A stretch of 64,000 nt of DNA from contig JAMXBD010002218.1 of the NCBI GenBank assembly GCA_024138025.1, positions 124,001-188,000 on the forward strand, read 5' to 3'. The DNA is from Combretum micranthum. Its lineage: Eukaryota > Streptophyta > Magnoliopsida > Myrtales > Combretaceae. Numbering within the stretch: the first letter of the stretch is position 1; each line of letters begins with the position of its first letter. A model generated the notes under the pieces. It did not search any database, was not told the DNA's origin, and worked only from the letters and a program-made list of their open reading frames with translations. This document shows, one piece after another, positions 35,131 through 47,749 of this stretch. A program made the translations under genes and the position numbers.

Positions 35131-35655
35131 GCTTGTCCAATAATGTCATCTATCGGATCATGTTGACAATAGATGGTCAAAATATTTTTTTTTTTAGTGC
35201 ATGAGTCATATTGAGAAAGATTAGATAATAGATAAATCAATCTAGTAGACCATATTTCAAGCCTATATTGTCAAATTTCCCTCAATCCAATAAAGAACTG
35301 GACTCATCTCTATCACTTAGCTCAAAAAGTCAAGACTGAATGTTTAATAATACTTATATATAATTTAAAACCCCTCAACTTTAGTTGGGAACATGAGATG
35401 ATTCATTATATGATATTGCATGGCTAAAATGTGTTGGGACTTGACGGTATAGTGAGTTGTTAAGGTAGCTCCTAGGATCACGTTTTCTTTCAGTGGCCAT
35501 ATTATCAATCGCCAGTTCGTACACAGTTCGTCTTAAACTAAAGTGGCTTAAATTTTCTTTATTTAATTTATGTAACATTTACGATTTAGTTCTTCAAAAA
35601 AGTATAAATAATTTAAAACTATTTGGATAAGCTTAAGGTTACCACAAACACATAC
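35131..35655. other. Flank of the EGF exon, no gene seen
   Basis: AT-rich sequence that would be the start of intron 2 of the minus-strand WAK-like gene. Confidence 0.4.
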
Positions 35656-35842
35656 CTAAAGCGATATCATTAATTGATGGTTCGTTTCCACCGGTAGAAA
35701 GTAGGTTTACAACCAGTTCCAAATCCATGGATCTTCCCATCCCCATGGTATCCTTTTGGACACATACATAAGAAGCTATCGTTCGTAATTTCGCAGATTG
35801 CATTTTCAACGCAAGGACTAGTCCCCATGCACTCGTCGATAT
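35656..35842 (-). pseudogene. WAK-like EGF exon (exon 2), one frameshift
   Basis: The acceptor ...GGTGTTTTAG precedes the exon; the donor TTAG|GTATGTG ends it. The exon reads DIDECMGTSPCVENAICEI, CMCPKGYHGDGK and GTGCKPT, a nearly complete calcium-binding EGF with all expected Cys residues. It then runs into a stop unless the frame is shifted near 35695, where PSINDIALG follows to the donor. The exon is 187 bp against 189 bp for the 10.8-kb copy, so two bases were lost. No exon 1 was found upstream before the Copia element at 36531. The kinase exon at 28347-29452 is the likely next exon. Confidence 0.88.
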
Positions 35843-36530
35843 CTAAAACACCAAGGGAAAAGAAGTTAATCAAATAAGTGGTATCTATGAAGTTGGAGAT
35901 AGATAGTAATTATGTATTTCTCTTGCAAGTAAATTTCAGTTAAGTTTTCAAGTCCCTTAGTCCAGTTTTCTCCACCCATATATAAAGCTACTACTATTAC
36001 ATTGAAATAACAATTCGTTTAATTTTCTCTCACACATTGTCATTATCTTTACTAAAACCATTTGTCTACAGCCGTAGATTACAACTAATCGAAGAAACTT
36101 ACACGGTATCATGACAACATTAATGGAGAAATGCAAAAAAATTAGATCGAATGCTATGTGCATTAAGAGAAACACAAGAGAAGGATGGATGGGTTATAAA
36201 TTTTTAAATTTGATCCAAGCCCATATCCAAATCCATTACAACTTCTATATTCTAGAATATGTATTAGGTTAAATTTCTAGAGTATGTTAGATAGAACTTC
36301 AAAAACTAACTAGTTGAGAAATTTCCATCTAATGTTCTAAATGATAATTGAAGTGTTTTAGATAATATATTGTAACCATTGCATTAAATTGTTTCTAACC
36401 ATTCATTGGAAAGGAGATAGCTTATTAATAAGCATTTCTCACCCATTTGTAAGCAAGGAAAAAAAAAATTAAAAAATAGTTCTCTATTTCCGAACGCATT
36501 CTATCGTATTATTTTTGTTACATTATCAGT
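35843..36530. other. Upstream flank of the EGF exon, no exon 1 found
   Basis: In the 1-kb copy exon 1 lies only 216 bp upstream of exon 2; here the equivalent stretch contains no GUB_WAK sequence. Exon 1 was deleted or moved, possibly by the Copia insertion next door. Confidence 0.5.
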
Positions 36531-36846
36531 TGTTGGCATTAGCTCTCACACGATTGTGCCTTGTGCCTGTATCAAGCTTGAACTTCCATAGTTTAGAATG
36601 CTGGCGTTCAAATGACTGTATGGACTGTTGATGCCTTGTACATAGTGCTATTTATTATATATGTGTGTTATATCCTTAGTTAATTATTCACACATGTTAG
36701 GAACACCTGTATAAATACTATTTTATTACAAAACAATGAACTCAACGCATATTATTACTACACAAATAATTTTCCGTAATCCTCCGCTCCATTCTATCCA
36801 CAATACTCAATTGTGGGTTTTAAGTGTTGTTTGGACAATTTCTTCA
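36531..36846 (+). repeat. 5' LTR of the Copia element
   Basis: It runs from TGTTGGCATTAGC to ...ATTTCTTCA, giving TG...CA ends and about 316 bp. A TATA-like GTATAAATACTA lies at 36710-36721 and the primer-binding site follows at once. The left end is inferred from the TG and typical length, as no second LTR is available for comparison. Confidence 0.75.
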
Positions 36847-36858
36847 TGGTATCAAAGC
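36847..36858 (+). other. Primer-binding site, initiator tRNA-Met type
   Basis: TGGTATCAAAGC differs by one base from TGGTATCAGAGC, the sequence complementary to the 3' end of plant initiator tRNA-Met that primes minus-strand synthesis in most Copia elements. Confidence 0.85.
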
Positions 36859-36948
36859 TATCCAAACCGGATTTTTTATTTTGTTGAATAGCTTGCTGTT
36901 TCGACTATATATGTTTTGCTTGTTTGTTATTATTATTTTTTAAGGAAA

Positions 36949-38908
36949 ATGAGTTCATCAAGTGATAAACTATCAAATAATTTCTTTTATCTTTCTACAT
37001 ATGATAATCCAAGAACTGTGATTACAAGCATTGCTTTTGTTGGATTTAACTTTCCAAGTTGGAGTAGATCTATATGACTAGCATTAGATGCAAAGCTAAA
37101 ATAGGTTTTATCGAAGGAAATTGTAAACAACCTTCAAATGATTCATGTTATCTTAAGCATTGGATTCAATGATTAGGTGCTGGATATTGAACTTAATGTC
37201 AAAAGATTTAGCTGAAGCATTTATCTATACTCAATCTGCTAACGAACCATGGAATGATGTTGTGTGAGGTTTGAAATTATGAATGGTTCCTTGATGTATC
37301 AGTTGCAACATGAACTCATGAATTTTATGCAAGGGAACATGAATATATCAATGTATTACATTCATCTTAAGAAACTTTAGGATGATATGTCAAATCTATG
37401 TGGAATGCCTTATTGTACTTGTGGTGTTTTAAATACTTATCAAGAACTTGACAATAGGAATATGCTGATGCAATTCTTGGTGAGATTGAACAATTTATAT
37501 GAGATTATTAGAAATCAAACATTGAACATGGAACCATTGGCTAATGTAAGTAAGGCATACCATTTGTTTTCTCAAGTAGAGAAACAAAAGCACATTATTG
37601 GTACTCTTAAAAATAGTTTGGTTTTTAACATGAAAAGGATTGTCAAACGTGTTTCTTAATAAAAGAAGAAGAGTTGAGTCTGTATAGTTTGTTCACATTG
37701 TAAAAAGACTAGTCACTTAATTGGTTTTTTTGAAATTATAAGACTTCCAAATTGGTATAAATCTAAGGAGAAAAGACATGTTTCCAAGTTTGCTAAACAA
37801 ACGGGAGTGAATTGCTCTTACAATGTATCAGTATGGGAAACACCTTTAGATAATATGATTGATTACTTTATGGTTGATAAAAATTTGACAATTGATTCAA
37901 ATTTTTTAGTATGATATGTTCAATAGTTGTGAGAATGTTGAAAGAGGATAAGCAGCTTGATGCTCAAACATTAGTGAATTCTATAGGTACCTTTGCATTC
38001 TCTTCTTCCATTTTTAATTTAAGTATACAACATGATAGTAGAGCGAGGTCTTGCATTGTTGATTCAGGAACAACTGATCATATAAGTCTTTTTCATACAT
38101 ATACTACTACATAAATAACTTTTGAACATACCAATTGAAGTAAAATTACCAACCATATTAAACTAGTCAATACCATTTCAATACATCAAATACTTAAACA
38201 GTCCAACTTGATAACTACTTTTTATTCTAACATTTTCATCTTCTAGGTCTTGAGATCTAAACAAAGTGTTGCACTAGCAATGAATCAATATGGATTGTAT
38301 GCAATAGCTTCTGTGCACAATAGTAGTGGTTTACTATCCAACATTAATAACTCAAGTCTTATCTCATTTGGTCAGGCTATTGTTCAGAATGATGTGTCGA
38401 TATCTTTTGAAATTTTATATTGTAGACTTAGACATGCTTCTTTGTCCAAGATAGAACATGTTTCTATTGATAATAAGTTGATTAAGGCTAATTTTCTTTA
38501 TAATACTTGTCATTTGGCAAAATTTCATAAACTTCCTTTTTATTTAAGTAAGTTATATCTTTATATCCCTTTAAAATTTTACATGCTGACTTGTGGGGAC
38601 CTTTTCTCTTGCCTTCCTTATCTAGATGCAAATTCCTTTTACAACAGTTGTTGATATGAGCAAGTGTACTTGGACTTACTTGATTCCCTATAAGTATCAT
38701 GTTGCTAGTATTCTAAAAGATTTTATTTAATTGGTTTAAAATGAATTTCAAACCTGTCTAAAGATTGCATGAACAGATAATGGAGAGAAACTTGTGTGTT
38801 GATGAGTGTGAATTATTATTTAGGAGATTTGGTATTCTTCATCAAAGACCTAGTCCTTATACTCCAATACACAATGGTGTTGTTGTACATAAGCATAAAC
38901 ATTTGCTT
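36949..38908 (+). pseudogene. Copia gag, protease and first part of integrase, decayed
   Basis: Gag starts at ATG 36949 (MSSSSDKLSNNFFYLSTYDN, then FVGFNFPSWSRSI) and runs with several stops to about 37660, with a UBN2-like middle (LMQFLVRLNNLYEIIRNQTL). The protease motif IVDSGTTDHI is at 38055-38084 and looks intact (D-S-G). The pre-integrase zinc finger reads LRHASLSKIEHVS then NTCHLAKFHKLPF. Integrase has a slipped TDNGEK (38774 on) and PSPYTPIHNGVVVHKHKHLLD, ending at solo LTR C'. Non-functional because of the stops and insertions. Confidence 0.85.
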
Positions 38909-38913
38909 GATAC

Positions 38914-41900
38914 TGTCACAACTACAAATGGGGGCCTAGCAGGATTTATCTAAAGCCATTATATCACGTGTGCACCGTAACATGAGAGCCGTCTTGTATG
39001 TCAGAGTGTACAAGACTATTTATATATAAATGTTTATCATATAAATGATATAATATTATAGGATTTCAACTATGGAATCGATTTTCCAATTTCCACCAAG
39101 ATCGCAGAGAATCGGTATCCCCCACCAAAGAGTGAAAATGGGTTTCAAACTACAACTTACAAATTTCAACAATATAAAATTTATTTAGTTTACATTCTAA
39201 GTTTACAATATCCTATATCTCTATCTTCAATAGAATTTGTTGGAGAAGCTCTCTTCACACATTCCTAGCTCAATCCCAGCCAATAATAATTCTGCACAAA
39301 AACTGTTGGGGGTGAGCGAACTACGTGCTCAGTGAATTCATTCCTCACTACTACTGGTACGCAAGTTATCAAACATTAATTATACATTCATGCAAATCTA
39401 TCTACACAATATGAATGCATACGGGATGAATTCAAGCAACACATCTATGGGGGTCCGGATCCATAGACGATGTAGATTTACCTATCTACATTTCAGTTGT
39501 CTCCCATACTTACCCGCATGGGACACCTCGCCTTACCCGCACGAGGCTGTGGTGGTAGCATCCATCCAGACTTACACAATGCTTAACCGCCATTGGTAAC
39601 AACAAATATTCCCTAACAGAGATTTATTATTGGATTATTTCTGTAAGAGGATTCTTCCTATAATTAAAGGTGTTGATTCTATCGTCGGATATTAGATTAA
39701 GTCCATTATATTAATTATTGTGTCGTTCAATACTTTAATCGAATTCCTATAGGTGCTTAGCTATTTTGTATCGGTATTTGATACAATTTTATTAAGGTTT
39801 TAATCCCTAGAGAATATTTATTTGTTATTTGTTTTTATTTTACTTCTTTCGTTTTTAATTGCTATCTATATTTTTATTTAAGGGGGTTTGTCTTTTTATT
39901 GAGTCCTACTGTTTTTAGTAGAAGATTTTTATTTACTAATTCTTTGCCTGTTAACCTTATCTGTCTCTCAAGTTGGTATTTTTATTTATTTAAGGGTATG
40001 TTCTAGTATCTATATCTTTCAAAAGTTATAAAACCGTATTTAGATATATAAATTTTTATTATACTTAGTTTCATCTTTGTTGCAAAACAAGCTAAGTTTA
40101 ATACTACAATATTATCAGTAATATCAGTTTGAAATGTTAATGTCAATATTAGTAATAAATACAAGTATAATAATAATAATAATTTTCATACTATTAGTAA
40201 ATAATAATATTAATGACAAAAATAATAATAGTATTGATGATAATATAGATATAGTGGCGTTAATGTGAAAATAACAGTATTAATAATCATTCATGACTTG
40301 TGATGAAAATATCAACAATACTGAATACTATACTCAGTAGTCATAATAATAGCAATAATCATAATCATACTTATAGGAATAACAGTAACATTAATGTTGG
40401 TTTAAGAGTGAAACTGAGTGAATTCTAGTTTGCGATTTCTCAAAGTATTGATTCTTATAGAAAAGGAAATTTTTTTATTGTTTAATTCTTTTAATTTTCT
40501 TTTGATTGTATATTATTTTAGAGGATCTCATTTAGGCCTTCATTCATATCCTAAGCTCATTCATATTTTATAGAGGTATTAATATGTGTAATTTCCATGA
40601 ATTTTTTCATAATACTTTTCTTGTAATGTAGAACTCCTAATCATGCTTTTAAAGCTTGTTTTATCAAGTTTTATATTCATATAAGGTCTTAGAAGCATTA
40701 GACATGAATTTAGACTAGATTAAATGAAATTTGAGTCTTGTTTTGCCCACTTTATTCCTAAATCCGAATTTACTATTACCTTATTTATAATATTTTTAAG
40801 TTGTTGTCTTCCTTAGTTGACAATATCTAAACATTCCTAATACATCAACAACCATCTATTTGAATTCCTCAATGAATTAACAACTTCTTCTAACCGCATA
40901 ACTTTCTTTCAATGTTCAACAATTCATCCTAAAGTCTATACACAAGTATAACAAAGATAGGTTGATAGTTTAGAACTTACCTTGGCTTAGAATAGAAAAA
41001 GGATTTTCAACTCCCTTTCTAAGCAAGAATCAAACCTATATCAAAGGTTAGATGATGAGTTCTTAACTAAATTATAAATTATAAGTTAGCATCATTAACT
41101 ATAGTGGGAGCTTACAAATTCTAACAAATATTCTTACCTTATTAAGCTAGCTTTCCCCTCTTGGATTTTATGATAACCAAGACTTTTTTATTTGGTTTTG
41201 GCTTGCTAGAGAGGGGAATTGATGTTCTTGATGTCTTGGTGTGTAGATAGGATATGAGAGGTAAGCTAGGGGTTTATGTTTGGTCTTACAAAGGTTTCTA
41301 AGCTTTCTAAGTGAAGATGTTGCAATGGAAAAGAGAAAGGAAGAGGCTGGACGCACTTATTTTTGTAGATGTGTTTTTAGGGTGCTTTTGTGGGATTTTT
41401 TAGCTCAATTTGTAACTAACTTAAGCTTATATACATATACTAAGACTAGGCTAAGTTTTGGAGGCTAAGGAAAGGATTTTAGGCTTGAAAAAGGCTCACA
41501 ATTGCAGCTGGAATTTTCATACATTTTAGTATATTTGGTTTACAAAGTTGGACTTTGTTTTGATAGATTTGTGGCTATCTTTGAGGGCTTTAATTGTGTT
41601 TATTTGGTAGCTAATTAATGCCATTTATGTGTGTAAAATTAGGAGCTTAACTTGTGTAAAAATGGGGTCAAAATCTGTTGAAGTTTGAAGTTTGAAAAAC
41701 TAAAATTTCTAGAATATTTCCTCTTGATTTTTGGATAGATTTTGGATCTGATTTTCTAATTAATTATTGGTGTGTGAAGTGTCCATTTAAAGACTCCTAT
41801 TGGTGTTTAATTAGTAAAAAATATCAGCTCATTTAAGCCTAGGAATATTGCAAAAATCGGAGCTAATTTAGGTATGTGTGCTGCTGTGTCTTATTGAATT

Positions 41901-44004
41901 TTTCCTCTATTGCAGCTGTTAAGATCCGATTTTTACAAAGATATTTGGAATGGTTGTGGTTGTTTTTGTGAGCTGAAATTCTCCTCATTTATTGTTGATT
42001 ACATGTGGAGTGTTGTGGTTGGATTGTGGGTCAATTTCATTGGAAGTTTGGGACTTAAATTCGGATCAAAGTTGAGCAAGAAAAATCGATCTCTGCAGCA
42101 GGGGAGTCCTTTGCTACTGCATCACGAATTTCTATCTTACTTTGGAGCTGGTTTCTTCTTCCATTTGGTCTATAATTCTTGCCAATTAAATGTGGGTTAT
42201 AGGCGTAGCTTTTGGGTTGGTTGGGGTGTCCTTTTTGGGTTGAATTTTGGTGTAAAAATCGGAGCAAAGTTGGGTAAACTTCAGTTGGTTGCAACGAGAC
42301 TTGCTGCTGCTCTGTTTTCCCAGGTGCTCTGTTTCCATCGAGCAGTACTGTGCATGTGGGTGTGGAGATGTGCGTGTGGGTGTGCACTGGTTAGGCGTGT
42401 GGGCTGCTGCTACTGTTTGGTTGACTCCTGCTGCCATACGTGAGGTGAGGCTGCTGTGCATGGAGTTGAAGTCTGCTGCTTGCGTGTCCCTGGCTACTGT
42501 GCGTAGACTTGGATGCTCGATCATCCCTGCTTCTTGCGTGGAGTGGATTTTTTTTGCTGGGAATTCCAGCAACACGTGTGAAGGAAAATTCTCTTCTGCT
42601 GTTCGATGTCCAATTCTTCCAAATCGTGCGGTGCGGCGGTTGAAAATAAAATTCGTATTTCTTTTATATATATATTTAATAGTTATTAACTAAAATATTT
42701 ATGCTAATAATAAATTATTCGCGTATATCTATACTCGTTATATTTACGTTTTATCGAGTTAAAATTACCTAAGTTACCACAAAACTTTAAATTATTTATA
42801 TTTTCAAGTTTTTAGTTAAAACTTTACACGATTAATTATTTTTAGTATTTTAACTTGCGTGATTAAATTTTTCAAGCTCAATAAATTAAATTAGAAGCTA
42901 TGTCTTAATAATTTCAGAATTTCCTAACAAGTATAATAGTGGGTTTGAAATTTTAATTTTAGATCTAGATTAATATTTATTTATCGATATTGGTATATAT
43001 TGTGTATTCATAATCCTAGTATTTCCTCTTTAAATTATTGTTTTATATCGATAAGCTCTATTAATAAATTGTATCTTATCGGTTTTGAAATTTAAAGCCA
43101 CTTCTAATTATATCTTGAGTTATCAGTTCAAGATACGAAATCTCATTTTTGGTATCTATTAAGGTCAAAGAAATTTGTATTTGGGTCTTTCAAGCTATGA
43201 ATGCGTTTATTACAATTCATAGATCTATTCTAAGATTTTTGTTGAATCATATTTTTTTATATTAGTTTCACATTTGCCAATTTGTTCATTTTCTAGTTAT
43301 GAAAATTATTAAAGGTTACATTGACAATTCAGGATTTTAATTTCTAGAATCTCTAAATCTTTTTAATTAGAATATTAGTGTACTTTAAATATTTATTTAA
43401 GATCTAGATTCTTAGATATCAATCTATTTGTAATCTTATTGTATCTTTTGTAATTCTAGTAATTTTTCTTTAGTCTATATATTTTATAACTTGTAGGTTC
43501 TAAAAATTAATCGTTTGTTATTGTGGTTTAAAATTCAAGGTTAACTATGATTTCTTGTTGAACTATTGGTCATTTTACCAAACGTTATCTTTTACTGTAT
43601 AGGAATTATTTATACTAGTTTGTTAATAACAACATATTTTTATCTAGTGCTACTTAATATTAATAGATTCATAATTGCTTGCACACTATTATTTAACAAG
43701 CGTAGGATTTATTTTCTAAGTATTGAACTTAAGAAAAAGAATTTAGTAATCTGTATTAACGATTAATTTATCGTTGTTTTTAAACTATTTGAGATCATAG
43801 AAGTTACAGTTTTGTATTTCGAAATTTTTATTGGTAACGATTTTAATCTTTCTAATTATAATCAAATTCATTCATACTTTAACAATTTCAAATCGTGAAA
43901 AATTTAGAGTGATTTTTACTACTTGTTCCAAATATTCTAAATAATAAAATATTACATTTTTAGCATTTATTAAAATTAGATTATATAAAACTAAGGGGAT
44001 TACA
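38914..44004 (-). mobile_element. Solo LTR of 5091 bp (LTR C') inside Copia integrase
   Basis: On the minus strand it begins TGTAATCCCCTTAG (44004) and ends CATTTGTAGTTGTGACA (38914). GATAC is repeated exactly on both sides (38909-38913 and 44005-44009), and Copia integrase resumes in frame register after it. It shares long colinear stretches with LTR C at 59003 to the right edge and the opening and closing parts of LTR A. There are no gag or pol motifs, so it is a solo LTR from LTR-LTR recombination. The size suits large-LTR Gypsy lineages, but lineage is not proven. Frames at 41910-42693 lie in this LTR and are not conserved in LTR C. Confidence 0.9.
41425..41433 (-). promoter_or_regulatory. 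TATA box of LTR C'
   Basis: TATATAAGC followed by TTAAGTTAG on the minus strand is identical in LTR C (61562 on), while neighbouring bases differ. Splice-donor-like GTAAG sites follow about 300 and 450 bases downstream in both copies. Confidence 0.6.
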
Positions 44005-44009
44005 GATAC

Positions 44010-44120
44010 TACTAAATTCGTATTCATGCCAATTTACCAAAAACCTTTTAGGGTGAATGCATTCTAGTTGTCACCACACTTACCAATCAAATACCAACTA
44101 AATCAATAGGTTGGAAGTCA
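44010..44120 (+). pseudogene. Middle piece of Copia integrase between two solo LTRs
   Basis: One frame reads GECILVVTTLTNQIPTKSIG followed by WKS, matching the Copia integrase stretch that normally follows KHRHLLDTA. It bridges C' on the left and B' on the right and proves that both LTRs landed in one element. Confidence 0.8.
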
Positions 44121-44125
44121 CTTTA

Positions 44126-44973
44126 TGTAAGGACCCGCTATCACCCCTATATACGAAATTTTTCAAACTTTAACACTTTTAACATGAAAAAAAACAACTT
44201 TTCTCAACTCCTAACATGTCCTAAACCTTATGCAAACTTCATACAACACTTCAAAACTCATCCTAAGCACATAAAACTAACCACTCTAGTCCTATAACAC
44301 ATCATATACCATCAAAACATCATGGAGCATGAATTTAAACAAATATGGCATCAAGACTACATATTCATGCATAGAAAAGAAAGTTGAAGAACACACTTAC
44401 CACAAGAACTTCAAGGCTTGGTTTAATGACTCTAGATCAAGCTTTTGATGGTGGATGTTGTGTAGAAAATCAAGTCTCAAACTTGGTTCACCTTGGGAGC
44501 CTTTTTGGAGTGAAGAAGAAGAGGTTTTAGGGCAAATGGAGGGCTTTTGGTTTGGTCTGGGATTTTTGGCCGAATTTTTAGAGGTTAAGTAGTTTAAGTT
44601 TATCCTATGTTGACTTTAAGGGCATGAGGACATTAAAGGCTTAATGACTTTGTTTTGGGTTAATTAATATCTTTGTCTTAAGGCATATAATGGAGGTTTA
44701 ATGGCTAAGTTTTTAGCCTATTTTTCTGCTACCTAAGGATATTTATATATACATTCCACTTATTCTAAGCATAAATAACACACTCTAAGGCATATTAATA
44801 TTTTACAAACTCAATAAATAATTAATCTAGCATATTTAAATAATTCTACACTTTCACACATCATAATACTCATCAAAATTAAACTCACTATCAATATATA
44901 TATATATATATATCATGCTTAAATTCAACAATACACTTATAAAATAAAAATTAGGAATTTCATGGCTATTTCA
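44126..44973 (-). mobile_element. Solo LTR of 848 bp (LTR B') inside Copia integrase
   Basis: On the minus strand it runs from TGAAATAGCCATG to GCGGGTCCTTACA. CTTTA is repeated exactly at 44121-44125 and 44974-44978. Orientation is taken from TATATAAAT (44749-44741) and a GTAAGT donor near 44400-44395. Its ends resemble LTR B (TGAAACAG...GGGTCCTTATA), but it is much shorter, so it is related rather than the same family. It has no coding domain. Confidence 0.85.
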
Positions 44974-44978
44974 CTTTA

Positions 44979-46693
44979 TGAAATTTTTTATAAAAATCCA
45001 GCACTATATGATATATGGAGAGTCATTTGTTGTCTTTGCTATGCTGGTACAAATACTCATTTAGGAGATAAATTTGATTCATGGGCAAGGAGGTGCATAT
45101 TTTTAAGATACCCTTGAGGTTAGAAGGGATATTTACTTTATGATCTTTAGACACAATAGCGTTTTGTGAGTTGTGATGTTTTCTATTATCATGTTCTTCC
45201 ATATCAAGTCTCATTATACATTCTAATACACATAAGTCTAGTGCACTATTTCCTTAATTTGAAGCATTTGACTCTATTCCACATACACCACATAGCTTTA
45301 TCCTTGTTTCTTTAGAGCAATCTATTTTTTATGTTCCATCTCAGTCTCCACCTTGGTTCAGTTCAAGTGATCTTGCTCCTATACATCATTGAAAGTCTTC
45401 TCAAGTTACTAAACCACCGACTTGGCTTAATGATTTTATCTATACAGTTCATATGACTTCATTTGTTGATTCAACATACTCAACATCTCCTATATTTGCC
45501 AACTATCACTAAATCACCAATATATCCACTTTTTCATTCATCATTATTCAAAGGAGTATGTATGGTAAATGTTTTTGTCGTTCAAGAACCACAAAACTAT
45601 TTTGAAGCTACACAAGATCCTAGATGGATTGAAGCAATGCAAAAGGAATTATTAGCTTTAGAGTCCAATCATACTTAAAATTTACTTTCTTTGCCTTATG
45701 GAAAAAAAAAGCTATTGGTTCGAAATGGATACAAAATTAAATATATGGCATATGGAACTATAGAAAGATATAAGGCCAAGTCAGTTGCAATAGGAACTGA
45801 TCAAATTGAAGGGATAGATTACACGCAACATTTTAACTTGTGACGAAATTGACTTCTATTCATTTATTACTTGCAATAGTTGCTATTAATGGTTTGTTCA
45901 TTAGCTAGATGTGGATAATGCGTTATTACATGGCTTTATAGAGAAAGAAATCTATATTTACACCTCCTAATGGATATGTTATAGATGATTCAACTAAGGC
46001 TTGTAAACTAGTTTAATCTCTCTATTGATTGAAACAAGCATTGAGTCAATGGACAAGGAATTTACTAAGATACTTTGTTCTAATAAATTTCGTCAATCTA
46101 AAGTAGATTACTCTTTATCTACTAAAGCAAATGGTTTCACAATTTTGGTTACTCTAGTGCATGTTGATGATGTGCTATTAGTGGGCAACGATCTTACTTA
46201 AATTTCTGAATCAAATCTGCTATCCATCAAGGTTTTTACAATTAAAGATTTGGGAAAGGTTCAATTTTCCTTAAGCCTAGAAATTTATCGAGTGGATTAT
46301 GATTTCTTGATAAATAAGCAAAAGCTTTTGTTAGACTTGCAAAATGTTTTGGGTGATCCCTCTTTATATAAGCGACTTGTTAGATGATTGTTATACATGA
46401 CTATGACTTGCCTGATATTTCTTATGCTGTGCAACAACTTAGTTTGTTGACACTCCATGAACCACTCGTATGTGTGTCGCCATACATTTGTCACGATACT
46501 TAAAGGGAATAGTTGATCAAGTACTTTAATATCCATCTTCTCCTTTACATTTACTTGGTTTCACAAATGTTGATTAGGGTTCTAGTCATGTTGATCTAAA
46601 ATCCTTATCAAGTTTTTTTACATTTCTAGGTTCTTCTCTAATTTCTTGAAAAACAAAGAGATAGTTAACTATGTCCATGTGTTCAACAGAAGT
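44979..46693 (+). pseudogene. Copia integrase end, reverse transcriptase and RNase H, decayed
   Basis: Integrase resumes as SLYEIFYKNPALYD and CYAGTNTHLGDKFDSWARRC, and continues to about 45230. RT begins near 45580 (YFEATQDPRWIEAMQKELLA; then a KAIGSKW-like stretch, ERYKARSVAIG) and includes HVDDVLLVGND around 46158-46193, the catalytic D-D pair. RNase H ends with a GSSLISxKTKR-like stretch (46632-46665) and stops near 46693 at sequence unlike Copia. Many stops and slips; not functional. Confidence 0.87.
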
Positions 46694-47159
46694 TGTAAGC
46701 CCTCGTTTTCTTAGTAATCTGAACTCAGTTTCGGAAATCGGAACTGAAAACTAAAACCCTAAAAGAATACCCTAGGGCTAGTTTAGACCTAGGAATCCTA
46801 AGTTTTGCAATTTAGATCCGTACAAGAACCTAATTGGATTTCATTGGCTTTATTTGATTTTGATTTCTTATGATTGGTGTTTGGATCATTTCAATGTGAT
46901 AGTAGAATTAAAATTTTAAGATATATAAGTTTTCTTATAAAAAAGAAGTTAGAAATAATATCAAATTTTCATTTGAAAGATTTATATGCATAAGATTCCG
47001 AGAGTGGGGAGAGAAAAATGGAAGAGGAAAAACTGTACATCGCAGTAACAAAAATAAAATTGTAATAAAATAAAATAGAAGAGAGAGAAAATATAATGTG
47101 GTCTAAGTGGTTACTTTATGTTTAAATTTTGAAGTTAAATAATTTGATATTTCCTTAAT
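46694..47159. other. No gene; possibly the start of another LTR
   Basis: TGTAAGCCCTCG at 46694 looks like a Gypsy LTR start and coincides with the Copia break, but no matching end or target duplication was found before block P2 starts. Confidence 0.35.
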
Positions 47160-47555
47160 AGTAATAGGAATAGTAATCTGTATACAAAGCATTTGTTTAA
47201 AAGTTCAATAATGTGGAAGTGTATAACACTGGCTGAGAAGATCTCTAGAAAAGCATTATTTGTTGCTGGAAGCAACTAATTAATAATACTAAGTTATCAA
47301 ACGTTACACACCAACTAATAAGAAAGAACTCATCAGTCACATCAAACAACGTTGAGACTATGTCAGAATTGTGTTAACACAAAATTAGCCTTCTTTGGTT
47401 ATGTAGTCATAACATTTTCCAATAAGACTTGCTATGTAGTCATAACATTTGTTGATAAGGCTGATTTGTCAATACATATAAAAGCATAAAATTTATTTCT
47501 ATGGACTTGCTTCAAATAATGTCTTTCTTTTAAGAGTTATCTACATTATGAAGAG
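47160..47555 (+). repeat. Left part of duplicated block P2
   Basis: Matches 22262-23010 of P1 without its MITE. The paralogy stops at 47555, where LTR A begins, and resumes at 57601. Confidence 0.75.
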
Positions 47556-47749
47556 TGTAATCCCCCAAATTTTACATAACCTAATTATAATAATTACCAA
47601 AAACATAATTTAAGAAGCATAAAAAACTTTGGGAAAAATCATAAAGATCGCACCTAATTTTTCACAATTTAAGAATATTAAAGTATGAAGAATTTTTTTA
47701 CAATTAAGAAAATTAGAATCCTTATCAATAAAAATCAAGAACACAAAAT

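Larger units (their letters stand above)
36531..46693 (+). mobile_element. Copia LTR retrotransposon, 3'-truncated, with two solo LTRs nested in it
   Basis: The order is 5' LTR, primer-binding site, gag, protease, integrase, reverse transcriptase, RNase H, the Copia arrangement. Integrase is interrupted twice (38914-44004 and 44126-44973). RNase H stops at about 46693 and no 3' LTR follows, so the 3' end is lost. Without the nested insertions the element would be about 4.2 kb. Stops and slips occur throughout. Confidence 0.88.

Noticed and set aside
41910..42693. Frames of 177 and 134 residues on the plus strand (and antisense ones)
   Set aside because: They overlap one another on both strands in solo LTR C', have low-complexity Cys/Trp/Gly-rich translations, and are not conserved in LTR C.
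44880..44920. AT dinucleotide runs as possible replication or matrix attachment sites
   Set aside because: Runs of this kind are common throughout this AT-rich window and give no specific evidence.
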